The notes under the pieces are model-generated. The model was not told the origin of the DNA. It was given only the letters and a program-made list of their open reading frames with translations, and searched no databases. A stretch of 64,000 nucleotides of DNA, taken from Vogesella fluminis. GTDB lineage: Bacteria > Pseudomonadota > Gammaproteobacteria > Burkholderiales > Chromobacteriaceae. Below are positions 38,772 through 47,156 of the stretch, piece by piece. The position numbers and the translations under genes were made by a program. The DNA lies in assembly GCF_014652335.1 (NCBI RefSeq), contig NZ_BMYP01000008.1, positions 1 to 64,000 of the forward strand, given 5' to 3'. The stretch's first letter is position 1; each line of letters starts with the position of its first letter.

Positions 38772-39143
38772 CTACCGGCTCTTGCCCCACCGCCACAGGT
38801 AAAGGCCGATCAGCACACCGGCCATATCGGCCGCCACGTCGCCCGCCTCCGCGCTGCGGGTCAACGTCAGGCTGCCCTGCGCCAGCTCGGACAGCAGCGC
38901 CCAGGCCAGGCACAGCCACAAGGTTGGCCGCAACGGCGGCCGCTGGCGGGCGGCAAGGCTGCGCGCCAGCAGCCACGCCCACACCGCGAACAGCAGCGCG
39001 TGGCCCAGCTTGTCGAAATGGGGAATCGCCGACGGTGCACCGGCCGGCTTCAGCAACAACAGGTAAACGGAAAACAGCCACCAGCTGGCGGCGGCCAGGC
39101 TGTGACGTAACGGGAGCGACAACACGACCTCACCTTGTTTCAA
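38772..39143 (-). CDS. VanZ-like membrane protein
   Basis: 123 residues with three to four hydrophobic helices. The VanZ-family motif PHFDKLGHALLFAVWAWLLA and the later SELAQ / DVAADMAGVLIGLYLWRW segment are both present. Members include the low-level teicoplanin-resistance protein VanZ, but most bacterial copies have no known role. It carries one copy of the 12-base word (38920-38931) encoding LRPTL. It may be co-transcribed with guaC upstream, 71 bp away. Confidence 0.85.
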   Translation of the reverse strand: MKQGEVVLSLPLRHSLAAASWWLFSVYLLLLKPAGAPSAIPHFDKLGHALLFAVWAWLLARSLAARQRPPLRPTLWLCLAWALLSELAQGSLTLTRSAEAGDVAADMAGVLIGLYLWRWGKSR

Positions 39144-39214
39144 GCGTGCCGCCCGTCACCGCGCAGCCACAACCGGACCGGCCTGCCGGTTGGGCAGACC
39201 GGGCCCTCACCGTC

Positions 39215-40165
39215 CTAGTGCGCGACGGCGATCATCTGCACCGTGCGCAGCGCGGACAGCTCGCGGCCGCCGGCGTAGCTGACCGACGACTGCAGGTCTT
39301 CCTGCAGTTCCTGCAGCAGGCGGCCGATGCTGCCCTTGTACTCGACCAGGATCTTCTTGCCTTCCACGTTCTTGTACTCGCCCTTGTTGAACTGCGAGGC
39401 GCTGCCGAAGTATTCCTTGTAATGCTTGCCGTCGATCTCGACGATCTCACCCGCCGATTCGTCGTAGCCGGCAAACAGCGAGCCGGCCATCACCATGCTC
39501 GCGCCGCAGGCCAGCGCCTTGGCCACGTCACCGTGCTCGACGATGCCGCCGTCGGCGATCACCGGCACCGACACTGCGGCGGCGCAGTCACGCACTGTGG
39601 CCACCATCGGGCGGTGAAAGCCGGTCTTGTTCTTGGTGATGCACACCCGGCCGCCGGCGATGCCGGCCTTGATTGCGTCGCAGCCCCAGTCCTGCAGCTC
39701 GCGCGCCGCCTCGGCGGTGGCGATGTTACCGCCGATCAGGAAGCTGGCCGGGAACTCGCGCTTGATGAAGCGGATCATCTGCTCCGCCTTCACACACCAG
39801 GCATTGGCGACATCAAGGGTGATGTATTCCGGGCTCAGCCCGGCAGCCTGCAATGCGGCCAGCTGCTGCAATGTATCGTCGTTGACACCGACGCTGATCG
39901 AGGCAAACAGACCCTTGGCCTGCATGTCGCGCACGAAACCCACGGCATCGATATTGAAGCGGTGCATGGTGTAGAACCAGTTGCGGCGCGCGAAGTATTC
40001 GCAGGTTTCGGCGTCGACCACGCTCTTCATGTTGGCCGCATAGAGCGGCATCGCGAAACGGCGCGGGCCGAACTGCACCGAGGTGTCGCACTCCTTGCGG
40101 CTGTCGACGACGGTTTTTTTCGGAACGAGATAGACATCGCCGTAATTGAGTTCGGTGTTGATCAT
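39215..40165 (-). CDS. guaC: GMP reductase
   Basis: IMPDH/GMPR-family TIM barrel of 316 residues without a CBS domain. It converts GMP to IMP with NADPH. The catalytic cysteine lies in KAGIAGGRVCITKNKTGFHR, and the GMP-binding loops ADGGIVEHGDVAKAL and GSLFAGYDESAGE follow. The KNKTGF segment after the Cys favours GMP reductase of the Firmicute-like type over IMP dehydrogenase. The gene stands alone, and a parA terminator lies upstream. Confidence 0.88.
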   Translation of the reverse strand: MINTELNYGDVYLVPKKTVVDSRKECDTSVQFGPRRFAMPLYAANMKSVVDAETCEYFARRNWFYTMHRFNIDAVGFVRDMQAKGLFASISVGVNDDTLQQLAALQAAGLSPEYITLDVANAWCVKAEQMIRFIKREFPASFLIGGNIATAEAARELQDWGCDAIKAGIAGGRVCITKNKTGFHRPMVATVRDCAAAVSVPVIADGGIVEHGDVAKALACGASMVMAGSLFAGYDESAGEIVEIDGKHYKEYFGSASQFNKGEYKNVEGKKILVEYKGSIGRLLQELQEDLQSSVSYAGGRELSALRTVQMIAVAH

Positions 40166-40256
40166 CAGCTGTTACTCCAATTGCATTCGGGAAAGCATTC
40201 ATAAAATGATGCGGCAGCGCCGTTCCGGATAGCAGTGCCTGTTTCGGGAGCCCCCA

Positions 40257-40288
40257 AATAAAAAGCGAAAGCCGGGCGGCTTTCGCTT
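40257..40288 (-). terminator. Rho-independent terminator of the parA-like gene
   Basis: AAGCGAAAGCC / GGCTTTCGCTT perfect 11-bp stem with a 4-base loop; on the minus strand it continues TTTTTATTT. Confidence 0.85.
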
Positions 40289-40370
40289 GCAATTTTCCCG
40301 CCCTGCGGCGCGAGCGGGCGCAGGGCAAACGGTTCTGACTATACGCGGCGCAAAATCGGGGCGTCAAGCG

Positions 40371-40994
40371 CTAATTGTCGAGCCAGGACAGGATCGGGCG
40401 CCACGCCTCGATATCACGCCGCACCCGCGCCGGCGGCAGATCGAACAGGGTCAGCCCGGCGCCGGCGGCCTGCACGTAGAACTGGGTATCGCGGATCCAG
40501 CCCAGCACCGGCACCTGATAGCGTGACAGGAAGCTTTCCAGCTCGCGTGCGGAGCGGGTACGCGGATCGACACGCATGCCGACCACGCCGACGAAGGTCT
40601 TCTCCTTGCGCACCGCCTTTTCCGCCAGCAAGGCGTCAAAGAATTCGCTGCTGGCCCACATGTCGAACGGCGACGGCTGGATCGGCACGATGACACGATC
40701 GACCTTCTTCACCAGCGCGCGCAACCGCTTGCCGTCCAGCCCGGCCGGGCTGTCAAGGATCACCACCTGGGTGTCCTTCGGCGGCTTGGCCAGGCCCTCG
40801 ATCATCTGCCAGCCCTGGATCGCCGGCGCCGCTGGCGGACGCTGCGCCAGCCAGTTCAGCGACGACTGCTGCTTGTCGATGTCGCCCAGCATCACCCTGG
40901 TCGCCTGCGATGCGTAAAAACCGGCGATATTGGTCGACAGCGTCGACTTGCCGCTGCCGCCCTTGGGGTTTGCCACCAGTATCGAATACGCCAT
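40371..40994 (-). CDS. ParA/MinD-family ATPase, orphan
   Basis: 207 residues with the deviant Walker A KGGSGKST at about residues 11-18, switch I DIDKQQSSLNW and Walker B VVILDSPAG. The length matches small orphan ParA proteins that position cellular cargo such as chemoreceptor arrays, carboxysomes or flagella, or that pair with a small ParB-like partner. No ParB gene or centromere repeat is visible next to it. Its cargo is therefore unknown. It is monocistronic with a strong terminator. Confidence 0.9.
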   Translation of the reverse strand: MAYSILVANPKGGSGKSTLSTNIAGFYASQATRVMLGDIDKQQSSLNWLAQRPPAAPAIQGWQMIEGLAKPPKDTQVVILDSPAGLDGKRLRALVKKVDRVIVPIQPSPFDMWASSEFFDALLAEKAVRKEKTFVGVVGMRVDPRTRSARELESFLSRYQVPVLGWIRDTQFYVQAAGAGLTLFDLPPARVRRDIEAWRPILSWLDN

Positions 40995-41118
40995 AACACC
41001 TTTCGCTGTGTTTGCTTGCCGGTCGCGGCGACGCCACTACCCGCCGGGCATTTTATGATAAAAGACAGCTGACCACGCGGCTTTACCCACCCACCCGCCA
41101 CACAAGGATAAGCACACC

Positions 41119-41781
41119 ATGCCGTACGACGCCATTTTGCTGGACATGGACGGACTGATGATCGACACCGAGCAGCTCTGTGCCCAGGCCTGGCGCGATG
41201 CCGCCAGTGAGCTGGGCACCCGCATCGGCGAGGACACCCTGCACCAACTGGTCGGCCTCAGCCACCAGCACTGCCTGCGCTACCTGCAGCAGCACCCCGA
41301 GCTGTCCGCGCACATGCCGACACTGGCGCTGCTGAACCGACAGTACTACCACCAGCAGCTGCAGCACGGCGACATTCCGCTCAAGCCCGGCATCACCGCA
41401 CTGCTGGACTGGCTGCGGCAGCAGGCGATCCCCTGCGCCGTCGGCACCGCCACCGAGGGGCCGCTGGCACAGCTGAAGCTGCAACGCAGCCAGCTGGCTC
41501 CCTACTTCCGGCACGTGGTCAGCGCCAACGACGTCGCCAACAGCAAGCCGGCACCGGACATCTACCTGGCGGCGGCGGCACGGCTGCAGGTGGCGCCGGC
41601 ACGCTGCATCGTGCTGGAAGACTCGGTACACGGCGCCAGCGCCGCGCTGGCGGCCAACATGCGGGTGATCATCGTGCCGGACATCGTGCAGCCGCCCGCC
41701 AGCATGGCAAAACAGGCCCTGGCAGTATGCAAGGACCTGTTTGCCGCGCGGGCACTGCTGCAACAGCTGCGGGACGCTTAG
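41119..41781 (+). CDS. HAD-superfamily phosphatase (beta-phosphoglucomutase-like subgroup)
   Basis: 220 residues. Motif I is LLDMDGLMIDTE (nucleophile Asp near residue 9), the cap domain covers ~20-85, motif II is VGTAT near 113, the motif III lysine is in SKPAPDIY, and motif IV is VLEDSVHGASAA. The YniC/CbbY-type sequence suggests a sugar-phosphate phosphatase or phosphoglucomutase; the substrate is unknown. The stop codon TAG (41779-41781) is formed by the first bases of the repeat that follows. Confidence 0.9.
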   Translation: MPYDAILLDMDGLMIDTEQLCAQAWRDAASELGTRIGEDTLHQLVGLSHQHCLRYLQQHPELSAHMPTLALLNRQYYHQQLQHGDIPLKPGITALLDWLRQQAIPCAVGTATEGPLAQLKLQRSQLAPYFRHVVSANDVANSKPAPDIYLAAAARLQVAPARCIVLEDSVHGASAALAANMRVIIVPDIVQPPASMAKQALAVCKDLFAARALLQQLRDA

Positions 41782-41924
41782 AACCTGCTCTAATGTCTGC
41801 TGCGCTTCGGCGATACCGCGTTAAAAACGCCTTCGGAATGCTCATTGACCCCATGTCAACTCCGCTTCCTCAGCCGTTTTCGCCTTGTCTCGCTCTCGCT
41901 CGCGAGACTTTGAACAGATTCTTA
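41779..41924. repeat. ~146 bp structured inverted-repeat element (copy A)
   Basis: Begins TTAGAACCTGCTC and ends GAACAGATTCTTA, giving imperfect terminal inverted repeats. The body shares CCGCGTTAAAAACG, TTCGGAATGCT and a 32-base identical block starting CCGCTTCCTCAGCCGTTTTC with the reverse complement of copy B (55507-55664). The centre holds a TTGAC / GTCAA stem. The left end supplies the stop codon of the HAD gene and the right end the stop codon of the convergent DHH gene. Confidence 0.85.
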
Positions 41925-42857
41925 GCCCTCGTTGGCGTTGATCTGCGCCACCAGCTCGCCCAGCACGCGCTCGGCCTGGTCGTTGTCGACCTGGCAGGTG
42001 CCGGCGGCTTCGTGGCCACCGCCGCCGTACTTCAGCATCAGCTCACCGACGCTGGTGCGGTTGCTGCGGTCGAGAATGGACTTGCCGGTGGCAAACACGG
42101 TGTTCTGCTGGTTCAGCCCCCACAGCACGTGGATGGAGATGTTGGCCTGCGGGTACAGCGCGTAGATCATGAAGCGGTTGATCGGGTGGATCAGCGTCTC
42201 GTTGCGCAGGTCCAGTACCACCACCTTGCCCTCGACGCGGGCGCAGCGCTGGATCTGTTCCTTGGCCGCTGCCTCGTGCTCGAAGTACAGCTCGACGCGC
42301 TCGCGCACATCCGGCAGCCGCAGGATCTCGTCGATGGAGTGGTCGCGGCAGTACTTGATCAGGTCCATCATCAGCGCATAGTTGCTGATGCGGAATTCGC
42401 GGAAACGACCCAGGCCGGTACGGGCATCCATCAGGAAGTTGAGCAGCACCCAGCCGCTCGGATCAAGGATCTCGCCGCGCGCAAACTGCGCGGCGTCGGC
42501 CTTGTCCACCGCCGCCATCATGTCGTCGGCGATCATCGGGAAGCGCTGCTTGCCACCGTAGTAGTCGTACACCACGCGCGCGGCGGACGGTGCCGCGGCG
42601 TCGATGATATGGTTCTGCTTGCCGGAGGTGTTGCGCAGGGTTTCGGACAGGTGGTGGTCAAAGGCCAGGTGCGCGGCTTCGACGTATGGCAGGTTGGTGG
42701 TGATGTCGCGCTCGGTGATGTCGACCTTGCCGTCCTGCATGTCTTTCGGGTGCACGAATTTGATGTCGTCGATCAGCCCGAGCTCGTTGAGCAACACCGC
42801 GCAGACCAGACCATCGAAATCACTGCGCGTCACCAGACGAAACTGTCCTGTTGTCAT
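41922..42857 (-). CDS. DHH/DHHA1-family phosphoesterase
   Basis: 311 residues. The DHH domain has TRSDFDGLVCAVLL (metal-binding Asp residues) and AFDHHLSE; the C-terminal DHHA1 motif is LKYGGGGHEAAGTCQV. Related proteins hydrolyse nanoRNA, cyclic dinucleotide-derived pApA or polyphosphate. The exact substrate is not evident, and the first motif (SDFDG) differs from NrnA's SHxxPDGDA. Its TAA stop lies in the last bases of the repeat element. Confidence 0.87.
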   Translation of the reverse strand: MTTGQFRLVTRSDFDGLVCAVLLNELGLIDDIKFVHPKDMQDGKVDITERDITTNLPYVEAAHLAFDHHLSETLRNTSGKQNHIIDAAAPSAARVVYDYYGGKQRFPMIADDMMAAVDKADAAQFARGEILDPSGWVLLNFLMDARTGLGRFREFRISNYALMMDLIKYCRDHSIDEILRLPDVRERVELYFEHEAAAKEQIQRCARVEGKVVVLDLRNETLIHPINRFMIYALYPQANISIHVLWGLNQQNTVFATGKSILDRSNRTSVGELMLKYGGGGHEAAGTCQVDNDQAERVLGELVAQINANEG

Positions 42858-43180
42858 TTCTGTTTCCCTGCCCTGTTTCCATGAATGATGATTCGATCGG
42901 GCCGTCTGCCGCCACGATCAGTGCTGTCGGCAACTGTACCGCAGTCGGCAAGGGCGTGATAGCCCTGCCGGCTTGTCAGCCACTACCCAGCACCGCATAA
43001 TCCTGACATATTGCTCCGTCCCCGGGCCTTGCCGCTTGAAATCGCGGCCACGGCCGCCATTTCAGCAGACACAGCGCAGTGATTCCGGTGCCGGCCAGTG
43101 CAGAACTGCGGCCCGCCTCACCGCCCCCGCAGCAGGTCGGCCGCCGGCCGGACCGCTTTTGAGAGACCAAGAAAGGCACC
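42858..43180. other. Gene-free region
   Basis: 323 bp between the DHH gene and yciI, which are divergent. Open frames here are short, in several frames, and have no recognisable protein. It should hold the promoters for both directions; I see no clear hexamer pair, terminator or repeat. Confidence 0.5.
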
Positions 43181-43483
43181 ATGCTGTACGCAATCACAGG
43201 CACCGACGCCCCCAATTCCCTCGACAACCGCCTGGCGGCACGGCCGGAACACTTGGCCCGCCTGCAGGCACTGCAGAACGACGGCCGGCTGCTGCTGGCG
43301 GGTCCGTTCCCGGCCATCGACAGCAACGATCCCGGCCCGGCCGGCTTCAGCGGCAGCCTGATCGTCGCCGAATTCGACTCGCTGGCCGCAGCCGAGCAAT
43401 GGGCGAAGGCCGATCCCTATGTCGCCGCCGGCGTCTACGCCAGCGTCAGCGTCAAGCCGTTCCGCAAGGTGCTGCCGGCATGA
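43181..43483 (+). CDS. YciI family protein
   Basis: 100 residues with a ferredoxin-like fold of the YciI/YCII family: [11 protein letters not shown] start, [11 protein letters not shown] with the conserved His, [16 protein letters not shown] and [18 protein letters not shown]. The His/Asp pair resembles an active site; some relatives have dehalogenase-like or muconolactone-isomerase-like folds. The function is unknown. It overlaps the bolA start by four bases (ATGA). Confidence 0.9.
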   Translation: MLYAITGTDAPNSLDNRLAARPEHLARLQALQNDGRLLLAGPFPAIDSNDPGPAGFSGSLIVAEFDSLAAAEQWAKADPYVAAGVYASVSVKPFRKVLPA

Positions 43484-43743
43484 GCGCCATCATCGAAACC
43501 ATGCGCCAGCGCCTGGCAGCACTGGCGCCGGAACACCTCGACATCGAGGACGACAGCGCGTCCCATGCCGGCCACGCCGGCGCCAAGAGCGGTGGCCACT
43601 ACAATGTGCTGATCGTCAGCGCCTGTTTCAGCGGCAAGTCGCGCATCGAGCGGCAACGCATGGTGTACGATGCCCTCGGCGACTTGATGCAGCAGGGCAT
43701 TCACGCCCTGGCACTCAAAACCCTTACTCCGGACGATCTCTGA
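43480..43743 (+). CDS. BolA-family protein
   Basis: 87 residues: [41 protein letters not shown] and the final [10 protein letters not shown] are the BolA signature. BolA proteins bind [2Fe-2S] clusters with monothiol glutaredoxins and affect envelope and stress responses. Its gene is coupled to yciI and followed 10 bp later by the first periplasmic parvulin, an arrangement common in betaproteobacteria. Confidence 0.93.
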   Translation: MSAIIETMRQRLAALAPEHLDIEDDSASHAGHAGAKSGGHYNVLIVSACFSGKSRIERQRMVYDALGDLMQQGIHALALKTLTPDDL

Positions 43744-43753
43744 AATCCATCCC

Positions 43754-44545
43754 ATGAAGAAATCACTCACTCTCGCGGCCCTGCTGCTGGCTGCCGTCGG
43801 CAGCACCCCGAGCCTGGCCGCACCGGTAGCCACCGTCAACGGCAGCGCCATCGACAGCAGCACCCTGGACCAGGCCGTGAAACAGCTCATCGGCAGCAGC
43901 AATGGCCAGCTGAAAGACAGCCCGGCGCTGCGCGAAGAAGTGCGCCAGCGCCTGATCAATCGCGAGCTGATCGTGCAGGCTGCCGCCAAGGCCGGCCTCG
44001 ACAAGAAGCCGGAATTCCAGCAGCAGCTGGCCGAAGCGCGCACCGAATTGCTGCAGCAGGCCTTCTTCCAGCAGCGCCTCAGCACCAGTGCGGTGTCGGA
44101 CAGCGCGCTGAAGGCGGCCTACCAGCAGTACAGCGCGCGCTTTAACGGCGTGAAGGAAGTCAAAGTCCGCCAGATCATCGTCAACAGCGAAGCCGACGCC
44201 AACAGCGTGCTGGCCGAGCTGAAAAAAGGCGCCAAGTTCGAAACCCTGGCCGCCAGCAAGTCCACCCACCAGCCAAGCCGCGAACGCGGTGGCGACCTGG
44301 GCTGGGGAAATCTGGCGTCCATGGAACCGCCACTGGCCGCCGCGCTCCAAGCCATTCCCAAAGGCAAGTTCAGCGCCCAGCCGCTGCGCTCCGGCCTCGG
44401 CTGGCACCTGTTCAAGGTAGAGGACATCCGCGACGCGAAGCCGCTGCCTTTTGATACCGTCAAGCCGCAGATCGCCCGCGATCTGCAGGACAAAGCGATT
44501 AGTGACTCGATCGGCGAATTGCGTCAGAAAGCCAACATTCAATAA
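43754..44545 (+). CDS. Periplasmic parvulin-type peptidyl-prolyl isomerase 1
   Basis: 263 residues. The signal peptide ends at about 22 (LAAPVATVNG begins the mature protein). A SurA/PrsA-like N-terminal helical domain precedes a parvulin domain (about 130-235) with KVRQIIVNSEADANSVL, RGGDLGWGNLASMEPPL and LGWHLFKVEDIRDAKPLPF. It should assist folding of exported and outer-membrane proteins. It is 15 bp upstream of a paralogous parvulin gene, suggesting tandem duplication and divergence. Confidence 0.92.
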   Translation: MKKSLTLAALLLAAVGSTPSLAAPVATVNGSAIDSSTLDQAVKQLIGSSNGQLKDSPALREEVRQRLINRELIVQAAAKAGLDKKPEFQQQLAEARTELLQQAFFQQRLSTSAVSDSALKAAYQQYSARFNGVKEVKVRQIIVNSEADANSVLAELKKGAKFETLAASKSTHQPSRERGGDLGWGNLASMEPPLAAALQAIPKGKFSAQPLRSGLGWHLFKVEDIRDAKPLPFDTVKPQIARDLQDKAISDSIGELRQKANIQ

Positions 44546-44560
44546 CCACTGGAAACCCCG

Positions 44561-45337
44561 ATGAACTTCCCTTTGAAAAAAACCCTGATTGCCGTCAGCC
44601 TGCTGACCGCCACCGCTTGCGCGTTCGCCACTTCGGTCAATGGCGTTGCCATCAGCCAGCAGCGTATCGATGCCATCACCCGCATGATGGAAGCGCAAGG
44701 CCAGAAATCGACGCCGGAAATGGCGCAAATGGTCAAGGATCAGCTGATCACCGCTGAAATCCTGCGTCAGGAAGCCGTGAAGAAGGGCCTGGACAAGTCC
44801 GCCGACTACCTCGCCGAAATCGAGAACGCCAAGGCGATGGCACTGGCCAACCGCCTGATCAAGGAACACCTGCGCACCAACCCGGTGACCGACGCCCAGG
44901 CCCGTGCCGAGTACGACAAGGTGAAGGCCGAGTTCCCGGAGCGCAAGAGCTTTGACGCCAGCCACATCCTGGTGAAGACCGAAGCCGAAGCCAAGGCCGT
45001 GATCGAGGCGCTGAAAAAGGGCAAGCCGTTCGCGCTGCTGGCCAAGGAAAAATCGCTGGATCCGGGTTCCAAGGACAACGGCGGCAGCCTGGGCTGGAAC
45101 GAGCCGGGCACCTTCGTGGCCCCGTTCTCCGAGGCGATGGTGAAGCTGGCCAAGGGTCAGGTGACCGCCACCCCGGTGAAGACCGATTTCGGCTTCCACG
45201 TCATCAAGCTGAACGACGTGAAAGTGGAAGCGGCACCGCCGCTGGAAACCCTGCGTCCGCAGCTGGAGCAGCGTATCCAGTCGCAGCGCGTCGAAGCACT
45301 GATCAAGTCGCTGAAGGCCAGCGCCAAGGTTCAGTAA
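44561..45337 (+). CDS. Periplasmic parvulin-type peptidyl-prolyl isomerase 2
   Basis: 258 residues with a cleavable signal peptide (about 1-23, ending CAFA). The parvulin domain has DASHILVKTEAEAKAVI, NGGSLGWNEPGTFVAPF and DFGFHVIKLNDVK, closer to the consensus than its upstream paralogue. Members of this type (CBF2/Cj0596-like) act as periplasmic chaperone-isomerases. The yciI-bolA-parvulin-parvulin operon ends in a strong hairpin 18 bp after this gene. Confidence 0.94.
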   Translation: MNFPLKKTLIAVSLLTATACAFATSVNGVAISQQRIDAITRMMEAQGQKSTPEMAQMVKDQLITAEILRQEAVKKGLDKSADYLAEIENAKAMALANRLIKEHLRTNPVTDAQARAEYDKVKAEFPERKSFDASHILVKTEAEAKAVIEALKKGKPFALLAKEKSLDPGSKDNGGSLGWNEPGTFVAPFSEAMVKLAKGQVTATPVKTDFGFHVIKLNDVKVEAAPPLETLRPQLEQRIQSQRVEALIKSLKASAKVQ

Positions 45338-45355
45338 CAGGGCACCCTGCCCGAG

Positions 45356-45390
45356 CATGAAAAAACCGGCTGCTGGCCGGTTTTTTCATG
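45356..45390. terminator. Rho-independent terminator between the parvulin operon and the hydratase gene
   Basis: CATGAAAAAACCGGC / GCCGGTTTTTTCATG, a 15-bp perfect stem with a 5-base loop containing both A6 and T6 runs, so it works in both directions between convergent genes. Confidence 0.9.
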
Positions 45391-45406
45391 ACAGCGCACG
45401 CTCGGT

Positions 45407-46189
45407 TCAGTCATCCCGTTCCACCCAGCCCGGCTCGCGCTTCTCGTTGAAGGCGCGCACGCCTTCCAGCTGTTCCGCACTGCCGATCAGCGCCAGGAAC
45501 GCCTCTTTTTCTGCTGCCAGCTGTGCGGCCAACGTTTGCGCCGGACTGGCTTCGATCAGCCTTCGTGCGGCACGGATCGCCTGCGGCGACTGCTCACGCA
45601 CCCGCGCCGCCAGGCTCAGCGCCACGATCTTGGCCAGCCCGCTTTCCACCACCTCTTCCACCAGCCCGATGGCCAGCGCCTTGTCGGCGCTGACGAACTC
45701 GCCGCCAAGGATGAGGCGTTTCGCCCACGGCACGCCGACGCGGTCGGTCAGCGCCTTGGTACCGCCGGCACAGGGGATCAGCCCGACACGCGCCTCCGGC
45801 AGCCCAAGGCTGGCACCGCGCTCGGCCACGATGTAGTCACAGGCCAGTGCACACTCCAGCCCTCCACCCAACGCGAAGCCGTTCACCGCTGCCACCGTCA
45901 CGCCGGGATAGTTACGCACCGCGTCAAACGCCAGCGTAAAGGCATCCACCACCTTGCCGGCGGGTGCCGCCGCGTCGTCGCCAAACAGTGCAAGATCGGC
46001 ACCGGCCGAGAAGTAGCGATCACCGGCACCGGTCAACACCACCGCGCGGATGCCGGCATCGGCCGCCAGCGCACCCATCGCCCCGGCCAGCTCCTGCAAC
46101 GACTCTATCGTCCACACATTGGCCGGCGGATTGTTGATGGTGACGATGGCCGACTGGCCAAGACGTTCGACAATGATTTTTTGTGTCAT
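45407..46189 (-). CDS. Enoyl-CoA hydratase/isomerase family protein
   Basis: Crotonase-fold protein of 260 residues starting MTQKIIVERLGQSAIVTINN; AGGAG precedes the ATG. The oxyanion-hole motifs are FSAGADLALFGDD and FALGGGLECALACDYI, and the catalytic-site region is LGLPEARVGLIPCAGGT, with Glu in the expected place for a hydratase. The CoA substrate is unknown. It is not next to other catabolic genes. A copy of the 12-base word at 45525-45536 encodes TLAA. Confidence 0.9.
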   Translation of the reverse strand: MTQKIIVERLGQSAIVTINNPPANVWTIESLQELAGAMGALAADAGIRAVVLTGAGDRYFSAGADLALFGDDAAAPAGKVVDAFTLAFDAVRNYPGVTVAAVNGFALGGGLECALACDYIVAERGASLGLPEARVGLIPCAGGTKALTDRVGVPWAKRLILGGEFVSADKALAIGLVEEVVESGLAKIVALSLAARVREQSPQAIRAARRLIEASPAQTLAAQLAAEKEAFLALIGSAEQLEGVRAFNEKREPGWVERDD

Positions 46190-46484
46190 GTGGCACTCCT
46201 CCGGCCTCGGCAAGACCCAGCTGAAGCGCAATATTCAACAGCGTTATTCACGATGTATACACCGGGGAAATGGCTAATTTTTGAGCATTGGCGCTGTTTT
46301 CCAGCTTTAAAAATGGACCAGGTTACTGATATTGCAAGTTTTAGCCGCTCAGACAAGCGGCGGCATAATTTGGTGCCCGACATTCAATAAACAGCATTTA
46401 CAGATGGCAACCGGTAACAAGTCCCGCGCGTATGCTGGCATGGCTGCTAAACTGGCGGCCATCATTTTGCCCATGTTGTCACCC

Positions 46485-47156
46485 ATGCTGGAAATCAGCC
46501 TGCTGTCCCTGTTTCTTGCCGGCCTGCTCGGCGGTGTGCACTGCCTTGGCATGTGCGGCGGCATCGTCACCGCCATTTCGCTGGGCAAGTCGCAAGCGGC
46601 GCCGCTGTGGCACCTGTTGTGCTACAACGTTGGCCGCATCAGTAGCTACGTCTGCGCCGGTGCGCTGCTCGGCGGCCTGGCACAGTGGGGGCTGAGCCAG
46701 GCGGCGTACCAGCCGTTGCAGACCGCGCTGTTCATCGCGGCCAACCTGCTGCTGATCCTGCTCGGCCTGTACCTGGCCGGCCTGTCCGCCGCCATCACCC
46801 GCATCGAGCACCTTGGCCGGCCGCTGTGGCGGTGTCTGCAGCCGCTGACCCGCCGCTACCTGCCGGTGCGCACCGCCCGCCAGGCGCTGCTGGCCGGCGC
46901 GATCTGGGGCTGGCTGCCGTGTGGCCTGGTCTACACCGCCAGCATCGCCGCGCTGGCCTCCGGCGGTGCCGGCCAGGGGGCGCTGGTGATGCTGGCCTTC
47001 GGTCTCGGCACCCTGCCCAACCTGCTGCTGATGGGGCTGTTTGCCAGCAAGCTGCAGCAGCTGAAACAGCAACGGCCAGTCCGCCTGGTGGCGGGGCTGG
47101 CCGTGATGGCACTCGGTAGCTGGCACCTGTGGCTGCTGCTTACATCAACTGGCTGA
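46485..47156 (+). CDS. Sulfite exporter TauE/SafE-like (COG2836) membrane protein
   Basis: 223 residues from the ATG at 46485 (an ATG at 46473 and others upstream are alternatives; none has a good ribosome site). About six membrane helices. The signature LLGGVHCLGMCGGIVTAISL in helix 1 carries a C-x3-C pair, and the protein later has WGWLPCGLVYTAS with another Cys. COG2836 proteins are often near cytochrome cbb3 oxidase genes and have been linked to copper or haem delivery; no such genes are present here. The 3' end overlaps the convergent znuA gene by 17 bases. Confidence 0.83.
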   Translation: MLEISLLSLFLAGLLGGVHCLGMCGGIVTAISLGKSQAAPLWHLLCYNVGRISSYVCAGALLGGLAQWGLSQAAYQPLQTALFIAANLLLILLGLYLAGLSAAITRIEHLGRPLWRCLQPLTRRYLPVRTARQALLAGAIWGWLPCGLVYTASIAALASGGAGQGALVMLAFGLGTLPNLLLMGLFASKLQQLKQQRPVRLVAGLAVMALGSWHLWLLLTSTG

